From NCBI GenBank assembly GCA_036346355.1, contig CM070584.1, positions 52,039,097-52,103,096 of the forward strand: a stretch of 64,000 nucleotides of DNA, in the 5' to 3' direction. Shown in pieces: positions 55,001 through 64,000 of the stretch; position 1 is the first letter of the stretch; every line of letters starts with the position of its first letter. Source of the stretch: Rhipidocladum racemiflorum. Lineage: Eukaryota; Streptophyta; Magnoliopsida; Poales; Poaceae. The translations under genes and the position numbers were made by a program. The notes under the pieces were generated by a model, which saw only the letters and a program-made list of their open reading frames with translations, was not told where the DNA came from and searched no databases.

Positions 55001-56517
55001 GATTAATAGTGCCATAATTTGGTTCTCTCGTAGGCACCCATTTTCCATTACATCGGCACCAGGAGATGATTATCTTAGTGTCCACATTCGCACAAGGGGC
55101 GATTGGACTTCACGGCTTAGGACTGTCTTCTCTGAGGTAAATCAGCTTCTTTTAGCCCTTGGTTTGTCTGCTGATCAGCTCCTATCGGAATGAGGCTTGG
55201 GAACTTTTGGAGAATTGAGTTTACATATTTCAAAAACAATGTGTTGCAGCATTACTTATAGGGAGCACTTAGATATTTTGTGTGCCAAATATATCAAAAA
55301 TTTACTTAAATAAACTTCTGAAGCACGGTGAATTGGTAAGTTTGTATTTATCATATATGATGCCATTGCTCTACTTGATGGAACTGACAATTACCCTAAA
55401 TGTGAACCAGGCATGTCGGCCCCCCACTGATGGAGAAAGTGGACTTCTTAGAGCTGACCTTCCCAGGGGAATCAGTGACGACAGTGCAAGGTGGAAAAGA
55501 ACTCCTTCAAAAAAAATTTACAAAATGTAGCACAGTACGATATATTTCTTACTTTCATCTGATCACGAACTTTGTTTGACATGTACTAGATTCCCAAAAC
55601 TTTTGATTGATGGGCCATATGGTGCTCCAGCACAAGATTACCAGGAATATGACGTGCTGCTACTCATCGGACTCGGCATCGGAGCCACGCCATTGATCAG
55701 CATTGTGAAGGATGTGCTTAACCACATTCAAAACGGAGGATCCGTGGCAGGCACAGAACCTGAGGGCAGTGGCAAGGCAAAGAAGAGAGTATGCATGACG
55801 AAGAGGGCCTACTTCTATTGGGTCACGAGAGAAGAGGGCTCCTTCGAGTGGTTCCGAGGGGTCATGAACGAGGTAGCTGAGAATGACAAGGATGGAGTGA
55901 TTGAGCTCCACAACCACTGCTCGAGCGTGTACGAGGAGGGCGATGCTCGTTCCGCCCTCATTGTCATGCTCCAAGAACTCCAGCATGCAAAGAAGGGTGT
56001 TGATATCTTGTCTGGGACTAGTGTCAAGACGCACTTTGCCAGGCCTAATTGGCGAAGCGTCTTCAAGCATGTTGCGGTCAACCATGAGAACCAGCGCGTC
56101 GGTACGCACTGTTCCTGCCTTGTCAACTCCAGCATTATGAATACTCCCTCCGGTCACGAGTACACGTTGTTTTGGACATTGATATGGTCCCTAAAATACA
56201 ACTTTGACCACTAGTTTCTATTGTAACATAGTTATAGCACCCGATAAAATTATAATATTACAATAATACTTTTTGAGATATTTGAAATGATATAAATAGT
56301 CAAAGTTTTCGAAGTTTGACTGCACGTATCCCAAAATGACGTGTATTTATGTCTACAGCTATGTCAATTGATCCATCATCTGTTATTAACATTCGATTTT
56401 GTTTCAGGGGTTTTCTACTGTGGTGAGCCGGTCCTGGTGCCGCAGCTACGGCAGTTGTCAGCGGATTTCACCCACAAGACAAACACAAGGTTTGAGTTCC
56501 ACAAGGAGAACTTCTAA
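52026..56517 (+). CDS. RBOHB: Respiratory burst NADPH oxidase (Rboh), 12 coding exons, 901 aa
   Basis: Exons: 52026-52572, 52658-52817, 53042-53090, 53177-53290, 53365-53799, 54035-54421, 54502-54594, 54826-54941, 55034-55136, 55411-55490, 55590-56101, 56408-56517. All introns are GT-AG, and the spliced frame is open for 901 codons, near the usual length. The plasma-membrane enzyme moves electrons from cytosolic NADPH through FAD and two hemes to apoplastic O2, giving superoxide. Visible parts: a basic N-terminal domain, EF-hands [12 protein letters not shown] (about 238-249) and [12 protein letters not shown] (about 282-293), the first membrane helix (about 352-371), heme-His helices ([22 protein letters not shown]), FAD site HPFSITSAP (635-643), NADPH sites [14 protein letters not shown] and CGEP (870-873), and the family end HKENF. 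Calcium and N-terminal phosphorylation regulate this family. The N-terminus resembles rice RbohB; orthology is inferred. Confidence 0.93.
56144..56358. mobile_element. Stowaway-like MITE family S, copy 3, in the last Rboh intron
   Basis: CTCCCTCCGGTCACGAGTAC follows TA. The interior matches copies at 43509 and 46391; the right end is degenerate. It fills most of the intron 56102-56407 without touching the splice sites. Confidence 0.65.
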
Positions 56518-56802
56518 TGGCACTACTTGACAAGCACTCCGTATGGTCCCCTAGTGCTTGATGATGTGAATTATAAGGTTTGTAACATATATAGGTAGAG
56601 CAATAAATGGACAGATCGTGCTCCAGGAAATTTTTGCCCAACATGGATGGAGGTTTAATGCAAGATTGTATGCGAGTTAAGAGTTTTGTTATAAATTCCT
56701 TTATGCTTGTCTTTGGCGTATACAAGTCTCTGTTGGTTGAAGTGTTTTCTTACAAACTTTTCGGTGTGAACTTTGAATTGCTGGATTGGCTGCCGGAAGA
56801 TT

Positions 56803-56808
56803 AATAAA
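56803..56808 (+). terminator. Candidate poly(A) signal of the Rboh gene
   Basis: AATAAA 286 bp after the stop codon, the first canonical signal in the AT-rich 3' region after an earlier AATAAA at about 56603. Confidence 0.45.
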
Positions 56809-56829
56809 ATTCTTCCATTGTCTAAAAAA

Positions 56830-57716
56830 GGAGCAATAAATGGAGTAATTTTCCCCTAGATTCCAAAATCCCACCATGTTCTTTTTTTTTCAGGAGTGCT
56901 CTGTCCATCCCTGTTTACTCCTGCTGGAAGGAGCCATGGCGTGCGCAGTTTATGTTGTAGCCAAGTAGATATCGACACCCTTGTGTGTCGCCCACATGAC
57001 GAACACAAAATTTGAATTACTCTTGTATTTAAAAGTTGTGAGCAAGTGCCCAGCGTTACCTTCAATTCGGAGTGACCTTACATTTCGTTTTTGAGCTGAT
57101 CTCTGCTGCAGCAGGTCCAGTGTTTTTACTCGCTATCTGTTACTGCTCGATACTTAATGCATATGGTTCGTCTTGCAAAGTATTGCCCACCATATTGAAC
57201 GTATGAGGAAGGTTTATGGCAAGAGATTTTACGGTCCATTATACTGGTGGTATATAATATGTAAGTCTGAAACTCCGCCTGGCTATGGCTCCTAAAATTT
57301 GAGTATCAGTTCTGAAACTCTTTGAAACGTGATCAAAACTCTCTGAAACTTGGTTGAACTTTGGCCGAAACTTGCAACCTGGTTGAAACTTGCTAAGATG
57401 CTATACTGTTTGAAATTTCTTTGTAACGTGAAACTTTGATATGTTTCATTTCCTACAGGTTTCAACTTCTTTCTTAAACATAAAACAAAGGTTTCATCAA
57501 AATTAACTTATCGCATTGCCTTAGTTTACACAAAACCGTTATGAAGGTACCATCCAATTTCTATCCTTGCCTGTTAGTTTACACAAAAACAACTTATCGC
57601 ATGGAAATATTCTAAGCAGATGTTTCATCAAAAGTAGATATCTTCGTATTTTTTTACGAACATATCATTGTAAAAATTAACAATCAAATATATATAGTGG
57701 GGAGCTTGTTAAAGTT
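56830..57716. other. Spacer with TGAAACTT-rich tract
   Basis: 57268-57480 repeats (T)GAAACTT/GAAACTC irregularly, like 29120-29375. No gene. Confidence 0.5.
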
Positions 57717-57721
57717 GGGGA

Positions 57722-58855
57722 TGAAGGGTCGTTATTTTTGATCCAGTTGATTTTGATGATGAGTATTTGAAAAAGATTTGAAACCAGTTTGATATTTCGA
57801 CAAGATTTATTTTTTGGTTTCTTTATTTGAAAAGATCTAAAATTAGTTTGATTATTTGAAAAGCTTTTTGATTTTTGCAAAGGTTTTTGTTCGTGTTTTG
57901 AAATCGTGTTCTTAGAATATTTAATGCAATGCACTCCTGTGAGTGGTTGCATGGTTTAATGTGAGTCAAGTCGCGGACTTGTGCTCGGAATCGTTTTGTG
58001 GTTTGTTCATGTGCAGGTATTGCTCGAGGGCGAATGTGGTCGATGACGGATGGAACTAGGTTCATGGAGGAACCGAGGTTCGGGACTAGGTTCGAGGGAA
58101 CTGAGGTCTTGGTGGTCAAGGATGTCATGCGGAACGTTCGGGCTAAGAGAATGGTGCACATGAAGAATGGTTAGTCACGTGAGAATGGCATGAGGTCATT
58201 CGCGTGCAAAGTGTTAGTCACGTGAGTATGGTAGGGTTGCCATACGCGTGCAAGAGTTGTACTCGGCCAGGTTGGGCTAAGTGGAGTTGTGTTGAATACA
58301 TGCTCTTTCTAGGATTAGGAGTGGGAATCCTTTTAGGATTAGGAATCCTTCTAGGATTAGGACTCCTTCTAGGATTAGGTGTGTTTGCCTTCTTTAAATA
58401 GAGGGGTTGCCTCCTGTTGAAGGCAATCAAGCTTTGAGCAAGCTTTAGGGTTGTACTCTTTTGTTTGGAGTATTTTAGACAAAAGAAAGGAGAAATAAAG
58501 ATCAAGTTCATCAAATCTTTCATGAGCTACAATTCTAATTAGATTTATTCTCGCCATCTTCTGGAACAGTAAGCTTGCGAAGGTCATAACTTTTGATCCG
58601 TAAGTCCGATTGAGCTGATTCTTTTTGGGTTTGCTTCGTATTGGAATATAGTTTCTTGTGTCCAAATTTCAGATCGATCGGACGGTTGGATCTCCGAGAA
58701 TTCGCGTTTTACCAAACCTCTATCATTCTGTTTTTTTCGAAAACGAGGCAATTATTTGGTTCTATTTTGGGGTAAACTTTTAATAGATCAAGAATTTGGT
58801 TTTAGCTTCCGCACAATCATTCACCCCCCCTCTGATTGCTTTATTCGGTCCTACA
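57722..58855 (+). repeat. 5' LTR of the copia element
   Basis: It starts TGAAGGGTCG and ends GGTCCTACA. A by-eye alignment with the 3' LTR shows only about a dozen or so differences. It contains a short tandem array of AGGATTAGGAATCCTTCT units (58311-58380). Confidence 0.93.
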
Positions 58856-58857
58856 AG

Positions 58858-58875
58858 TGGTATCAGAGCAAGGTT
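58858..58875 (+). promoter_or_regulatory. Primer-binding site of the copia element
   Basis: TGGTATCAGAGCAAGGTT, complementary to the 3' end of initiator Met tRNA, two bases after the LTR. Confidence 0.9.
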
Positions 58876-58880
58876 AAGGT

Positions 58881-61045
58881 ATGGCGTCAGATAAGTATGT
58901 TAATCGACCTCCTATGCTTAATGATTCAAATTTTCCTTATTGGAAGAGTCGCATGCAATCCTATATTGAAGCTCAAGGTAATGATGTTTGGCGCAAAGTT
59001 TCTACTGTTTTTGATGTTCTGATATAGTCACCAATGATAATAAAGTAGACGTTGATCCGAATGCTAAAGCTAGAAACTTGATTTTTCAAGGAATTTACGA
59101 AAATGAATTTGATCGAGTTTCTCATCTACGCTCGCTTATTCTGTTTGGAAGACATTATGTGATTATCATGAAGGTTCTACTAAGATTAAGAAAGTGCGCA
59201 AAAATATTTACCAAAAGACTTTTCTCGATTTTGCTATGAGACCAGGTGAATCAATTGATGATCTTTTCTCTCGATTTGAGAAAATCTTGTGTAATTTGCG
59301 TGGTGTTGGAGTTACTAATTCAGTTGAGGATAACGCTAGTAAAATTTTGAGATCTCTTAGTCTGAATGGCGCATGGTTGTTCTGCAATTAATCAAATCGT
59401 TGACTTGGATACTTTGACCATGGATGATCTTTATTCTAGATCGAAAACTTATGAGATGGATTCTTTGTCACCTAGTGATAATAAATCCTCTACACATGCA
59501 CTTGTTGCTAACCCCAAGACTTCGCCTGGATTACCATCTTTTGGTTCCTTGTCCGCATTGGCTTCTTTTCGGATGAACAGTTTGAGATGCTTCTGAAGAA
59601 GATCTTGTGCTCATCTCCTCACGTGCTTTTAAAGCACTCAACAATTTGAGGATGAGGAGGCGTGGAGGCACAACCGAGGTTCTTCAACTGCTTTTGAGTG
59701 TGGCCTTCGGGCATATTAAAGCAAAGCTGTCACAAGTTGAAGAAGAAGGAAGAAAGGGAATAAGACAACGCAGCTCAAGACACACTACCCCTAGGCATCC
59801 CAATTTTCGAAAAGTTGCTAAGAAAGTCTTAGCCGCCATAGAGGAATGTGATCTTAGCGATGTGGACTTTGAGAGTGATGATGAGCCACATGACAAGAAG
59901 AAGGACAAAAAGGGAGATCCTGATGATGACTTCACCGGGATGTGTTTCATGGCTAGAAGGGATAGCGACAACGACTCGGACCTTGAAGAGGTGAGACCTT
60001 CTTATGATGACCTTGAGTATGCCATGGTTAAATTAGCTTCAGAACTTAAAAAATCTAAGAAAACTCTTAAAGAAAAAGATCTAGAAATTGATAGTTCCAA
60101 TTCTGAAATTGCAAGGCTTAGATCTTTAATTCCTGATGATGATTCTTGCAAATCTTGTGATATGCTACAATCTGAAGTTATTGCTTTAAGGAATGTTCAT
60201 GCTTCCCTGTTGCATCAAAATGAGAAACATATTAAACATGCTAGTTGTTCCACTGATGATTTGCATGCTTTAATCTCTTGTCCTAAATGCTCAATTCTTG
60301 AATTGAAATTGAAAGATGCAAATGCTAGAGTTTCTCATATGACAAATGACATGTTCACTCATGAAATTAACTCGTGTTCAAATTGCCAGAAACAGAAAGC
60401 TAAAATTGACACTCCTTGTGATAATTGTTTAACTCTTGCTAAGAAAGTTGATTACTTGCAAAATTCTTTGAACGCGTTTCACTAATGGCAAGAAAAGCCT
60501 AAACATGATTTTGGATCAATCAAAAGTCAAAGACTCGTAACAATGGGTTAGGTTTTGATTCTTATGCTCATCATAAATCACATGCTCCCACTGTTGTCAA
60601 AACACTTGGAAGTGGAAAATTTGAAATTGTCAATGAGCCTAAGAAAAATGTCTTTAAATCTGGTGGTCTTTTATCTTCTACTATGATGAATGCAAAATGT
60701 GCTTCTATTGTTAAAGCAAAACATCATGTTAAGTACACTTGTACTCATTGTGGTAGAGATGGACATCTAGTAGACTTTTGCTTTAGACTAGCTAAACAAC
60801 AAAAGAGAGAAAGGTTTAATGCTAGGTCTAATTTCAGACAGGCACGTTTCATTTCTCATTATGTGCCTAGGGTGATGCAAATACCTCTTGTTGCTAAGAA
60901 CACGAGAAAAGACAAATCTTCTTTTATGCATAAGAATGCTCGTGTTGTGCCAACTGTTGTGCGTCGTGTGTCTCAGTACTGGATTCCTAAACATCTTATT
61001 TCTAACCCCAGTACCGAGACATCGACACTTTCTGCTTCTAAGTAG
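58881..61045 (+). pseudogene. Copia gag, broken
   Basis: It starts MASDKYVNRPPMLNDSNFPYW (ATG 58881) and meets a stop after VSTVFDVLI. The homology resumes in other frames: KNIYQKTFLDFAMRPGESIDDLF and SRFEKILCNLRGVG (gag capsid part, about 59190-59330), an acidic and coiled-coil part (DLSDVDFESDDEP, SELKKSKKTLKEKD; 59607-60485), and the zinc knuckle CTHCGRDGHLVDFC (about 60740). The TAG at 61043-61045 separates it from the protease in the same frame. Gag would build the particle; at least four breaks prevent that here. Confidence 0.8.
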
Positions 61046-61063
61046 GCTTCTCACGCGAGGAAG

Positions 61064-61270
61064 GAGAACATATGGCTAGTGGATTCCGGATGCTCACGCC
61101 ACATGTCCGATGATAAGAATTGGTTCTCTTCCTTCACTTGTGCATCTCATGCTAAAAGTGTTATTTTTCAAGATGCTTCCTCCACCTCTTTTTTCGCAAA
61201 AGGCACTAGTCCAAATAGTGCAGGTACAGGTGCATATGTTCAGGGGGAGAGTATCTTTGTTGATGAAGAT
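61064..61270 (+). pseudogene. Copia protease remnant
   Basis: NIWLVDSGCSRHMSDDKNWFSSF has the DSG active site of copia aspartic proteases. After VQGESIFVDEDDDDA the sequence jumps to the 3' end of pol, so the protease is cut and fused to unrelated codons. Confidence 0.75.
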
Positions 61271-61336
61271 GATGATGATGCTGTTGAGGATGAGATAATT
61301 GGAGTTTGTTGTGTGCTTGTGTGCTCGTTTTCAAGC

Positions 61337-61715
61337 TTCCCCGCGTGCTTCACATCGACAAGCTATCAAGAGGATTTTAAGGTATCTCTGTGGTACTCAA
61401 GATTTTGGCATTTGGCTTTCTGCTTCTTCACGCATTAGTTTAAGACCTTTCTCTGATGCTGAATTTTAAGGATGTGGAATTGATAGAAAAAGTACATCTG
61501 GTTCATTCCACTTCTTGAGTAATTCTCTTTCTTGGACACATTGACATCAGATTTCATTTTCTTAGAGATCATGTTGAAAAAAGAGCTATTGAACTGAAAT
61601 TTGTTGATTCGGGTGCTCACTTTGGTCGATATTTTCACTAAACCGCTTGATTTTTCTCGCTTTGCTTTCTTACGCGGTGAACTTGGGATCATTCATCCCC
61701 ATGGGTTGATTTGAG
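61337..61715 (+). pseudogene. Copia RNase H, 3' end of pol
   Basis: RASHRQAIKRILRYLCGTQ, FSDAEF-stop-GCGIDRKSTSGSFHFLSNSLSWT and FLRDHVEKRAIELKFVDS correspond to the last part of a copia RNase H. Stops and frame changes are present. Its direct apposition to the protease marks an internal deletion of integrase and RT. Confidence 0.75.
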
Positions 61716-62107
61716 GGGAGTCTTGAGTTTATCTCTTTTGGGTTACTTGACTTTGGTTCCTAGAAGTGTTTTTTTTTATAAGTGGTATTTTGACTTTACA
61801 CCTCAAGTAAAAACCCTGTTTACATTGCATCATGTAGTACAAAGCTTTGGTGATTATTCTTGTGTATATAGCCAAGTTAATGCTCAATGCTTTACTTATC
61901 ACTAAAAGGCTAAAATAATTCAATTTGAGATGCTTTTCGAGAATATTTTGGCTCTTGCTCATTATGGTATTGCATTTGTGAAATAGGCTTAAAAGTTTCT
62001 TGTCATCTGTTGAAAGGCTAGAGCTGATTAGAAACTATGTGTGAGTTTTTTGTTGGACTTCAAATGATCATTATGAGTCTCAAGCAAAATCAGTGTTTTA
62101 ATGTTAA

Positions 62108-62340
62108 AAGCAAGTTGAAAAAGATGCAAGCAAAAGCTACTTGGCTAAACACAAGTTTAGTACAATGTGCAGCTTCCTTGCCAGGGATTTAAATGCAAAA
62201 GATGCAAAAAAAGGCTACTTGTCTAAACAAAAGTTTAGAACAATGTGAAGCCACTTGCCAATTTAAACTGAGAAAGATACAAGAAAGAACTACCTACTCA
62301 TACACAAGTATGGGCTAGTGTGCAGTTACTTGTCATCCCT
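62108..62340. repeat. Three degenerate tandem repeats of about 78 bp
   Basis: Units near 62110, 62190 and 62265 share 'aaagatgcaag', 'gctacttg.ctaaac', 'caagtttag' and 'ttgcca/ttgtca'. They lie in the non-coding stretch between pol and the 3' LTR of the copia element. Confidence 0.7.
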
Positions 62341-62782
62341 GTTGATCACAAAGCAAAATTGTCAAACTTGCTAAAAGAGAAAAAGGAAATTCAAATGGTT
62401 GAAAAAGGCTTGAGACAAATATTAGTGAATTTGAAAGTCTCTCTATGCTCATGATAGATTTCTTTTTCGCTTTGGCAAAATCTGTTTATGACATTTTACT
62501 TGTTTGCTCTAATTTGCTTATGCAATAACTATTCTATGTGTTAGAGCCTCCATATTCTCACAATTTGCTTTCTCATTGGATAATTTGATACAAAATGAGA
62601 AAGTTCTCCTAAAAACTTGAGATACTGCATTCATTAAGGGGGAGTTTTGAGATCTTGATGACTATTTTGTCAAAAAGGGGGAGAACAAGTCAAGGAGGTT
62701 TTTGAATTGGGATTATTTGGTCTTTTGGTTCTTGCTCAATCTCTTGTCAAATCTTATATTGTGTTTTGTCAAATTACTCATC

Positions 62783-62793
62783 AAGGGGGAGAT
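62783..62793 (+). promoter_or_regulatory. Polypurine tract of the copia element
   Basis: AAGGGGGAGAT immediately before the 3' LTR. Confidence 0.8.
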
Positions 62794-63930
62794 TGAAGGA
62801 TCGTTATTTTTGATCCAGTTGATTTTGATGATGAGTATTTGAAAAAGATTTGAAACCAGTTTGATATTTCGACAAGATTTATTTTTTGGTTTCTTTATTT
62901 GAAAAGATCTAAAATTAGTTTGATTATTTGAAAAGCTTTTTGATTTTTGCAAAGGTTTTTGTTCGTGTTTTGAAATCGTGTTCTTAGAATATTTAATGCA
63001 ATGCACTCCTGTGAGTGGTTGCATGGTTTAATGTGAGTCAAGTCGCGGACTTGTGCTCGGAATCGCTTTTGTGGTTTGTTCATGTGCGGTATTGCTCGAG
63101 GGCGAATGTGGTCGATGACGGGTGGAACTAGGTTCATGGAGGAACCGAGGTTCGGACTAGGTTCGAGGGGAACCGAGGTCTTGGTGGTCAAGGATGTCAT
63201 GCGGGGACGTTCGGGCTAAGAGAATGGTGCACATGAAGAATGGTTAGTCACGTGAGAATGGCATGAGGTCATTCGCGTGCAAAGTGTTAGTCACGTGAGT
63301 ATGGTAGGGTTGCCATACGCGTGCAAGAGTTGTACTCGGCCAGGTTGGGCTAAGTGGAGTTGTGTTGAATACATGCTCTTTCTAGGATTAGGAGTGGGAA
63401 TCCTTTTAGGATTAGGAATCCTTCTAGGATTAGGACTCCTTCTAGGATTAGGTGTGTTTGCCTTCTTTAAATAGAGGGGTTGCCTCCTGTTGAAGGCAAT
63501 CAAGCTTTGAGCAAGCTTTAGGGTTGTACTCTTTTGTTTGGAGTATTTTAGACAAAAGAAAGGAGAAATAAAGATCAAGTTCATCAAATCTTTCGGCGAG
63601 CTACAATTCTAATTAGATTTATTCTCGCCATCTTCTGGAACAGTAAGCTTGCGAAGGTCATAACTTTTGATCCGTAAGTCCGATTGAGCTGATTCTTTTT
63701 GGGTTTGCTTCGTATTGGAATATAGTTTCTTGTGTCCAAATTTCAGATCAATCGGACGGTTGGATCTCCGAGAATTCGCGTTTTACCAAACCTCTATCAT
63801 TCTGTTTTTTTCGAAAACAAGGCAATTATTTGGTTCTATTTTGGGGTAAACTTTTAATAGATCAAGAATTTGGTTTTAGCTTCCGCACAATCATTCACCC
63901 CCCCCTCTGATTGCTTTATTCGGTCCTACA
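62794..63930 (+). repeat. 3' LTR of the copia element
   Basis: Starts TGAAGGATCG, ends GGTCCTACA, then GGGGA. Same length and sequence as the 5' LTR apart from a few substitutions and 1-2-base indels. Confidence 0.93.
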
Positions 63931-63935
63931 GGGGA

Positions 63936-64000
63936 CAAGCTCAGAGCCGACGACGAGGGAATAGTTTCCACACGGGCTTGGGCAGAGGATGATGAGTGCA
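63936..64000. other. Flank beyond the copia element
   Basis: A short stretch continuing the target sequence; too short to classify. Confidence 0.4.

Larger units (their letters stand above)
57722..63930 (+). mobile_element. Ty1/copia element, SIRE-like, internally deleted
   Basis: 6,209 bp flanked by GGGGA on both sides (57717-57721 and 63931-63935). Near-identical LTRs of 1,134 and 1,137 bp, a tRNA-Met-type primer site, a long gag with CCHC knuckle, protease, then a jump straight to the RNase H end of pol. Integrase and nearly all of RT are missing. A polypurine tract precedes the 3' LTR. It can only have moved with enzymes from another copy, or lost pol after insertion. Confidence 0.92.

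Noticed and set aside
55660..56157. 165-codon minus-strand ORF
   Set aside because: Shadow of Rboh exon 11, whose NADPH-binding motifs are on the plus strand.
58204..58401. Gly/Leu-rich 65-codon ORF, repeated identically at 63277-63474
   Set aside because: It lies in the copia LTRs and comes from the AGGATTAGG tandem array; the duplication is simply the two LTRs.
58858..58875. Possible tRNA-Met gene fragment
   Set aside because: Only 18 bases match; it is the retrotransposon primer-binding site.
1..64000. Search for rRNA, tRNA, snoRNA or miRNA genes and for organellar DNA
   Set aside because: No convincing RNA-gene signature or chloroplast/mitochondrial stretch was seen by eye; a covariance-model search could still find small ones.

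Overview
The window is nuclear DNA of a grass (Poaceae), close to rice. The evidence is a complete 12-exon NADPH-oxidase (Rboh) gene of the rice RbohB type, a monocot-type wall-associated kinase (WAK) with two GUB_WAK modules, and typical grass transposons (Tourist, Stowaway, hAT, Helitron, Tat, Reina and SIRE-like elements). No prokaryotic, organellar or viral region was seen. Only two host genes look functional; most of the rest is transposable elements, relics and AT-rich spacer.

Layout. 1-2009: 3' end of a Reina-type Ty3/gypsy element (integrase, chromodomain, LTR). 2010-6961: spacer with several MITEs, a small Helitron and a broken duplicate of the WAK gene's 3' end. 6967-18192: an 11.2-kb GC-rich Tat-type Ty3/gypsy element bounded by the 5-bp duplication CAAAT. 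It has degenerate gag, protease, RT, two RNase H domains and integrase, plus a multi-exon gene on the opposite strand. 18198-20070: spacer and one MITE. 20071-35694 (minus): the WAK locus. Kinase, juxtamembrane and second GUB_WAK exons lie at 20071-23530. An exon with signal peptide, first GUB_WAK and EGF-like module lies at 34764-35694. All splice junctions are phase 1, and the 11.2-kb gap is filled with hAT elements, a probable solo LTR, a MULE-like element and a SPO11/TOP6A-like fragment, so I read this as one gene stretched by insertions (joined frame 905 aa). 35695-50640: spacer with hAT elements, Stowaways, a CACTA end and an 1.1-kb LINE-type retroposon with an 18-bp target duplication. 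About 50.9-56.8 kb (plus): the Rboh gene, 901 codons, with a MITE in its last intron. 57722-63930: a young but internally deleted SIRE-like Ty1/copia element with near-identical LTRs and the duplication GGGGA.

The two host genes are both plasma-membrane proteins that can work in apoplastic signalling: a WAK-type receptor and an enzyme making extracellular superoxide. That is their known biology; nothing in the sequence shows they are co-regulated. I found no wholly new system. The most interesting points are the TE-stretched WAK gene and its broken 3' copy, the intron-bearing antisense gene in the Tat element, the unequal Tat LTRs, and several elements whose boundaries are proved by target-site duplications.
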